Positions 26,525 through 30,238 of a DNA stretch of 30,238 bases are shown one piece after another; within the stretch, counting starts at the first letter, position 1, and each line of letters opens with the position of its first letter. The stretch is taken from positions 1 through 30,238 of the forward strand of contig CAVTGB010000015.1 in NCBI GenBank assembly GCA_963734125.1, in the 5' to 3' direction. Made by a program: the position numbers and the translations under genes. This stretch comes from DATARH01 sp963734125 (lineage in GTDB: Bacteria; Pseudomonadota; Alphaproteobacteria; ATCC43930; CGMCC-115725). The notes below the pieces were generated by a model that saw only the letters and a program-made list of their open reading frames with translations, was not told the origin of the DNA and ran no database searches.

Positions 26525-26902
26525 CTAACGCCCGAGCACGAGCCCTGCGACAACCGGGCTGCCGTGCGCGGCTCCCGCGGGCCCGGCGCGGGCCGGCTTC
26601 AGCGACGGATGAAGTTGGGTCTCCCCGCCGTGCTCGTACCACCACAGGGCGGCAAGTCCGCCGACAACGCCGCCGGCGAAGTAGGTCAAATCGCCCGGAA
26701 CCACGAGGTGAAGGACGAGCGCGCCACCGAGGATTCCGGCGGCGACGACCAACGCCCGCTCCTTGGATACGCCGAGAATGTCGCCGGCCGGAATATCCTT
26801 GGCCAGAATATCCCGCGATTGGTTTGTCGCCGTGTCCGCGAACGCGCAGTTCGGAGCGCACAGGCACGCCGCCATAAGCACTGCGGCAATCCATTTAGGC
26901 AT
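26525..26902 (-). CDS. Small exported glycine-rich membrane protein
   Basis: A 125-residue protein with a signal peptide (WIAAVLMAACLCAPNCAFAD), a polar segment (SRDILAKDIPAGDILGVSKE) and one or two helices (ALVVAAGILGGALVLHLVVP, then YFAGGVVGGLAALWWYEHGG). The polar C-terminus is Gly/Ala-rich. The second helix with GGVVGG and WWY matches the core of the protein at 3162-3530. Function unknown. ATG 26902 is chosen because it starts the signal peptide; the longer open frame upstream (to 27352) is arginine-rich and shadow-like. It is convergent with the CopD fusion and probably co-transcribed with the next gene at 26956. Confidence 0.65.
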   Translation of the reverse strand: MPKWIAAVLMAACLCAPNCAFADTATNQSRDILAKDIPAGDILGVSKERALVVAAGILGGALVLHLVVPGDLTYFAGGVVGGLAALWWYEHGGETQLHPSLKPARAGPAGAAHGSPVVAGLVLGR

Positions 26903-26955
26903 CTGTCCGACCCTGAAGGTGCATATTAAGTCGCCGGCGATGCCGGCTGCGCGCG

Positions 26956-27261
26956 CTAAAACAACAGATAGCCAACCGCGCCGCCGACCACGACGCCGAG
27001 GACCACGGGGGTGCTCGCCGCCGCGATCGCGCCCGCAACGCTCGCCGCCACCACCGGAGCGGCAGCGCCGATCGCCGACGCGGTCGATACTGCAGCGGTA
27101 CTGAGGGCCGCGGCCGTCGCATTGAGGCCGCTGGCGTAGACGGAACCGGCCAGGCCGCCCACCACCGCGCCGGCGGTAATGGCACCGACGTGGTCGGCCC
27201 GCGCCGCTGTCGGGGCAATAAGGGCAAATGCAAGCGCTGCGATCAGGAGAAATTTGCGCAT
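26956..27261 (-). CDS. Small exported Ala/Gly-rich membrane protein
   Basis: A 101-residue protein with a signal peptide (KFLLIAALAFALIAPTAARAD). An almost uninterrupted low-complexity Ala/Gly/Val stretch follows, with ITAGAVVGGLAGSVYASG, SAIGAAAPVVAASVAGAIAA and a terminal VVLGVVVGGAVGYLLF. The frame is clear, but the composition makes homology hard to judge. GAVVGG and VVGGAVGY motifs fit glycine-zipper helices and resemble the two other small Gly-rich proteins here (3162-3530 and 26525-26902). ATG 27261 is preceded by GAGGG; an in-frame TTG at 27270 is less likely. The gap to the gene at 26525 is 53 bases on the same strand. Confidence 0.6.
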   Translation of the reverse strand: MRKFLLIAALAFALIAPTAARADHVGAITAGAVVGGLAGSVYASGLNATAAALSTAAVSTASAIGAAAPVVAASVAGAIAAASTPVVLGVVVGGAVGYLLF

Positions 27262-27400
27262 CGAACTCAAACCCTCGCTCCGCGGACCGGCCGCAGCGGC
27301 CGGGATGCGCGAATACTATATCGGATTTTCGCCGCCTGCCATCGCTTCGCATCGGCCAGCTTTGCGCTTCGCGGTGGCCGGCGGGCGAGCGACAACGGGG

Positions 27401-27820
27401 TCAGACCAGGGTGACGTTGTTGGTATCGGACTGACCCGACAAGCGCGCCCGCACATACGACCACGAGACCCCGACAGCCAGCAAATTAGCCAGATTTACC
27501 AGCATGATCGTCGCCACGGTGCCCGACCCGGCGACGCGCAGCAGGCCGAGGTCGATCATCATCCAGGTGACGACGGCGAAGAACAACAGCCACGCGGCGA
27601 TCCCCAACCGGCCGAGCGAGCGCTGGGTCGCCAGGCCGAACGTCGCGTAGAGAATGGCGAGCACGACCCCGACCAGGAGCTTCAAGATCCAGTCATTGAG
27701 ATCCAGGTCGCCGACCCAATGAAAATAGGAATACCCGCTTGGGTTGTAGGTCGCCAGGACCAGCAACATCGCCGCCAGCCAGCGAGACACAAACCTCTGG
27801 ATGCCAAACGACTCGAACAT
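27401..27820 (-). CDS. DUF6524-like membrane protein, copy 1
   Basis: A 139-residue inner-membrane protein with four hydrophobic helices (about 13-25, 45-65, 72-93 and 100-125). The N-terminal pattern ATYNPSGYSYFHWVGDL and C-terminal GVSWSYVRARLSGQ are shared with copy 2 at 28948-29385 (VTYNPTGYSFFHWISDI; GVSWSHLIERLTGQ). The motif YNP-GYS-HW is the signature of DUF6524, a family of unknown function found in alphaproteobacteria. It follows the short mitofilin-like gene on the same strand after 64 bases, so they are probably an operon. Confidence 0.8.
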   Translation of the reverse strand: MFESFGIQRFVSRWLAAMLLVLATYNPSGYSYFHWVGDLDLNDWILKLLVGVVLAILYATFGLATQRSLGRLGIAAWLLFFAVVTWMMIDLGLLRVAGSGTVATIMLVNLANLLAVGVSWSYVRARLSGQSDTNNVTLV

Positions 27821-27884
27821 CGATCAGAAGATCCAGGCCAGGGAGCGCCGGTTGCCTGGGTCGCCGGCGCGCGCCGACCCAAAC

Positions 27885-28586
27885 TCAGGAGCGTCGCGCC
27901 AGGACCCGCGCCTGCGATTGTGCCACGGTTTCGAGCAAGTCGAGAACGTGGTTTGCCGCGATGCGGCTTTGCGCCGCCCGGATCCACGGTTCTGCAACCT
28001 TGCCCTCGGGACCGGTAAGCTTGCCGAGCGCCGCCGACGCCCCGGCCAGATCGCCGGTGTCGAGACGCGTCTTCGCCTCCCACACGATTTCGGACGCCGG
28101 CCGGGTATCGTGGAGCCAATGCGCCAGCGCATGCAGGTTCAGGGCCGCCGCCGCCGAAATGACCGTGCGGTCGATGCGGTTGGGCCGCGTGCCGAAGACG
28201 TCTTCGAACACGATCGCATTGGCGAAATCGGCAAAGCTCGCCGCCAGCTCCGGCATGGTCGGCACCCCCTTGTCGGCGTAGGCGGCAAGCGTCTCGAGCG
28301 CCTGGTTGACGTCCGGCTGGCTCGGCATCACCCGTCTGACCAAGGTCAATTGGTCGCGAAACGGCTCGTTGCTCAGCAGCGCCGGACGGAGCTGGGCGAC
28401 GCCGAGAACCATGAATTGTGCAGAGCCCGGATTGCCATACATCTTCGGCGACCAGATCGGCCCGGTGATCACCATGACGAGGCTGAGCACCGAGAGGAGG
28501 AGCGCGGTGAGCGTGGTGTCCCGCAACCGCGTTGCGGCGCGACGGGCACCGGCGCCGCTGGTTGTCGCGTCCTGATCAGATGTCAT
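27885..28586 (-). CDS. Short mitofilin-like membrane protein
   Basis: A 233-residue protein with a polar, basic N-terminus, one membrane helix (about 26-46) and a helical C-terminal domain. That domain has FMVLGVAQLRPALLSNEPF, then LETLAAYADKGVPTMPEL, and KTRLDTGDLAGASAALGKL before PWIRAAQSRIAANHVLDLL. The order matches the end of the protein at 11307-12557 (AEHGVATVAEL; LAQGQLEAAVQQL; AEWLKNASVR). It therefore looks like a second mitofilin/COG4223-type protein that lacks the long coiled coil. Function is inferred as membrane-shaping or scaffold at most. ATG 28586 is chosen because the upstream extension (to 28841) is proline- and arginine-rich with no membrane or signal pattern. The frame is intact. 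Confidence 0.65.
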   Translation of the reverse strand: MTSDQDATTSGAGARRAATRLRDTTLTALLLSVLSLVMVITGPIWSPKMYGNPGSAQFMVLGVAQLRPALLSNEPFRDQLTLVRRVMPSQPDVNQALETLAAYADKGVPTMPELAASFADFANAIVFEDVFGTRPNRIDRTVISAAAALNLHALAHWLHDTRPASEIVWEAKTRLDTGDLAGASAALGKLTGPEGKVAEPWIRAAQSRIAANHVLDLLETVAQSQARVLARRS

Positions 28587-28947
28587 GATGCACCATCTTT
28601 CGGATCGGCGGTCAATCGGACGGGCGGGTTGATCGTCAGGGTTGGATGGTCCGCCGGTCTGTTTGGGGGGTCGACCGGCGTCGGGATCCCAGCCTTTATG
28701 CGCCAAAAGGCCACGGCTTCCAAGGATGTTTCGTCGCGCGGAGGCAAGCGTTGCGGGACACCGCCGACACCCGGCCCGGACCAACGCTGCCTGCAGCGAT
28801 CGCCGGGAACCCGCGCAGGGCGCGGGCCGGGGGTGACACAAGAAGCGCCTTCACTATAAGCTTTGGCTCAACCGAGGCGATCGGCTCGCCGACGCGCCGA
28901 GCTGTTCCTCCCCGGCCGATCGGCGGCGCTGTGAATTGGTTGTGGCG
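28587..28947. other. Divergent intergenic region between short mitofilin-like and DUF6524 genes
   Basis: This 361-base gap lies between the two divergent operons. I see no credible gene; the open frames here are shadows. It has one short hairpin, CCCGCGC (28810-28816) and GCGCGGG (28820-28826), with a three-base loop. No T-run follows. TATAAGCTTTGGCTC at about 28855-28869 is the only AT-richer patch and could hold a promoter for the rightward gene, but I cannot define -35 and -10 boxes. Confidence 0.4.
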
Positions 28948-29385
28948 ATGGTGACTGAACCTCTCCCGCTGGCGTTTGTCTTCGCCCGGTTCCTGTTCAC
29001 CCTTGGCCTGGTGTTCGTGACGTACAACCCGACCGGATACTCGTTTTTTCACTGGATTTCCGATATCGGTGCGGGTCCGGCATCCCTGAAGGCGGTGGTC
29101 GCCCTCACGCTTGTGATGATTTATTACGCAATACTCCGCGTCGTCTTAGCTGCGTTTCGCCGATCCGGCCTGATCATGGGCGGCCTCGCCGCATTTCTCT
29201 TTGCCACCGAGTTGGCGAACATCGTCGCCAGGTGGCGATCGCAGCCCTCGTGGCACTTCTACTTTCTGCTCGGCCAGTATGTCGCCCTGTGCGGCATCGC
29301 GATCGTCCTCTCGCTCGGTGTATCGTGGTCGCACCTGATCGAGCGGCTGACCGGCCAGTTGCAAAAGCGCTATGTCCGACGGTGA
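28948..29385 (+). CDS. DUF6524-like membrane protein, copy 2
   Basis: A 145-residue paralog of the protein at 27401-27820, with helices at about 8-25, 45-65, 70-92 and 105-128, motif VTYNPTGYSFFHWISDI near the N-terminus and GVSWSHLIERLTGQ near the C-terminus. It starts a three-gene rightward operon: its last 14 bases overlap the next gene's start (29372). The listed ATG lacks a strong ribosome site; TTG 28936 and GTG 28942 are in frame but less likely. The two copies face away from each other across the mitofilin-like gene and the 361-base gap, so they are not a simple tandem duplication. Confidence 0.78.
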   Translation: MVTEPLPLAFVFARFLFTLGLVFVTYNPTGYSFFHWISDIGAGPASLKAVVALTLVMIYYAILRVVLAAFRRSGLIMGGLAAFLFATELANIVARWRSQPSWHFYFLLGQYVALCGIAIVLSLGVSWSHLIERLTGQLQKRYVRR

Positions 29386-29839
29386 TGTGGAAGCGGCTGG
29401 CGGCGGTCATCGCCCGCTGTCGCAGGCGCCCGGCGAGCGGGCGATCGCCGGGGCTGACACCCGGCTCTTCGTCGCCGTCGGGATCGGCGGTCGCCTGGAA
29501 TTGACGGCCGAAGAGATCAGGCTCGTCAAAGGGGGCGTCTTCGGGCACGCGGTCGAAATGCTGTGGCTTGGCTACGGGGTCAGCGAAACGACCATACCGG
29601 TGCGCGCGATCTCCGCGGTCGAGATCGTCAGACCTATGATCATGCCCGACTTCATCCGCTTCTCCTACCCCGGCAGCCCGCCGCGAACCCACAACTACAT
29701 CGACGATGCGCTGGCCGAAAACGCGCTCCTCATGGGGTGGTTCGACAATCGGGCATTCTACCGGATCAAAACCTGGATCGAGGGCTGGCCGCACAGGCCG
29801 CCGGCGCCGGTCGATCCCGCGCCCTCGGGTGCCGCTTGA
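29372..29839 (+). CDS. PH-like domain protein of unknown function
   Basis: A 155-residue soluble protein. After a polar N-terminus (about 1-30), a beta-rich core follows: LFVAVGIGGRLELTAEEIRL, KGGVFGHAVEMLWLGYG, TTIPVRAISAVEIVRPM and DFIRFSYPGSPPRTHNY. A C-terminal helix follows (AFYRIKTWIEGW). Strand order and the TTIP-x4-I-x-AV pattern resemble bacterial PH-like (DUF4429-type) domains, which bind lipids or proteins. This is a fold-level guess. It overlaps the upstream gene by 14 bases and is followed after two bases by an exported-protein gene, so it is in a tight operon. Confidence 0.65.
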   Translation: MSDGDVEAAGGGHRPLSQAPGERAIAGADTRLFVAVGIGGRLELTAEEIRLVKGGVFGHAVEMLWLGYGVSETTIPVRAISAVEIVRPMIMPDFIRFSYPGSPPRTHNYIDDALAENALLMGWFDNRAFYRIKTWIEGWPHRPPAPVDPAPSGAA

Positions 29840-29841
29840 CC

Positions 29842-30238
29842 ATGCCGGCGGGCCGCCGTTCCCCAGTGGCCGGCCGCGGCGTCGCGGCTTGCCTGGCGCT
29901 CGCGCTGGTGCTGTTGCCCGACCTCGCCGCGGCGTCGGGAGAGGTTGACACCGGCACCCAACCGGGCCTTGCCGCCCGTCTCGGAGCGATCACGGGAGCA
30001 CTTTGCGACACGGCCGAGCGCGACCTCGTCGCCCCCTCGCGGCAGGCCGCCGCGGCGGTGCTCGCACACCCGCGAACGCAGCAACTCTGGGGGCAGGTCG
30101 GCGACGCCGCGGATAGCCTCGGCACGTCGGCCGACACTCATATCCTCCAACCGCTGTCGCGCGAGTTGGCCGAGCTTTTCACCCGGTCGGGGTTGCGCCA
30201 GTCCTATCAGAGGGTCGGCACGCTCGTCGGCGGCCTCT
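29842..30238 (+). CDS. Exported protein of unknown function, cut by the window end
   Basis: An open frame from ATG 29842 runs to the window end (132 residues) with no stop. It begins with a signal peptide (GVAACLALALVLLPDLAAAS). The visible mature part is helical, Ala/Arg/Gln-rich: GLAARLGAITGALCDTAERD, then TQQLWGQVGDAADSLGTSAD and SRELAELFTRSGLRQSY. One cysteine is seen. It lies two bases after the PH-like gene's stop, so it is the third gene of the operon starting at 28948. No family is recognised, and the length is unknown. Confidence 0.6.
   Translation, partial: MPAGRRSPVAGRGVAACLALALVLLPDLAAASGEVDTGTQPGLAARLGAITGALCDTAERDLVAPSRQAAAAVLAHPRTQQLWGQVGDAADSLGTSADTHILQPLSRELAELFTRSGLRQSYQRVGTLVGGL

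Noticed and set aside
28810..28826. Hairpin resembling an intrinsic terminator
   Set aside because: The seven-base stem is perfect but no T-run follows, and it sits in a divergent promoter region where a terminator would not be expected.

Overview
The window looks like one chromosomal stretch from a high-GC alphaproteobacterium, perhaps near Rhodospirillales or Hyphomicrobiales. The call rests on strong third-position G/C bias, two proteins with the C-terminal pattern of alphaproteobacterial mitofilin/Mic60-like proteins, two DUF6524-like proteins, and a CopC plus CopD-cytochrome c cluster. I see no rRNA, tRNA, CRISPR array, transposase, phage gene or integrase. Nearly every protein is membrane-bound or exported, so the theme is the cell envelope: metal and phosphate handling plus membrane organisation.

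Layout. (1) 126-1427 (+): an unknown three-helix membrane protein. (2) 1472-15200: ten genes, all on the minus strand. In transcription order they are a Na+/phosphate symporter (NptA/YjbB type), a ParA-type ATPase overlapping a mitofilin-like coiled-coil membrane protein, an unusually long membrane-fusion protein, a heavy-metal RND permease, a five-helix membrane protein, an SPFH/stomatin protein, a Sel1-repeat protein, a small glycine-rich membrane protein and an alginate-export-like outer-membrane channel. (3) 15362-19845: two paralogous PstS-like periplasmic binding proteins separated by a TPR protein on the other strand, then an unknown exported protein. No pstCAB or phoU is present. (4) 19905-21901: two DUF4239 (bestrophin-like) paralogs with a small zinc-ribbon protein between them. 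(5) 21938-26491: a copper/metal block with a small exported His-rich protein, a DUF2946-like protein, an unknown exported protein, CopC, and a CopD-cytochrome c-thioredoxin-like fusion. (6) 26525-30238: two small glycine-rich membrane proteins, a DUF6524 protein, a second, short mitofilin-like protein, and divergently a second DUF6524 protein, a PH-like protein and an exported protein cut by the window end.

Two patterns stand out. First, several unrelated families occur in pairs or trios (PstS-like x2, DUF4239 x2, DUF6524 x2, mitofilin-like x2, small Gly-rich membrane proteins x3). Together with ParA and SPFH proteins this suggests an uncharacterised membrane-organisation or envelope-stress locus. 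That is inference. Second, about two dozen single-step frameshifts break genes at 1.5-14.6 kb and 23.6-25.7 kb, while 15.3-22.6 kb and 26.5-30.2 kb are clean. The broken pieces keep conserved protein sequence without nonsense codons, and some shifts sit in short G or C runs, so assembly indels are more likely than real decay. For broken genes I give the span of the rejoined gene.
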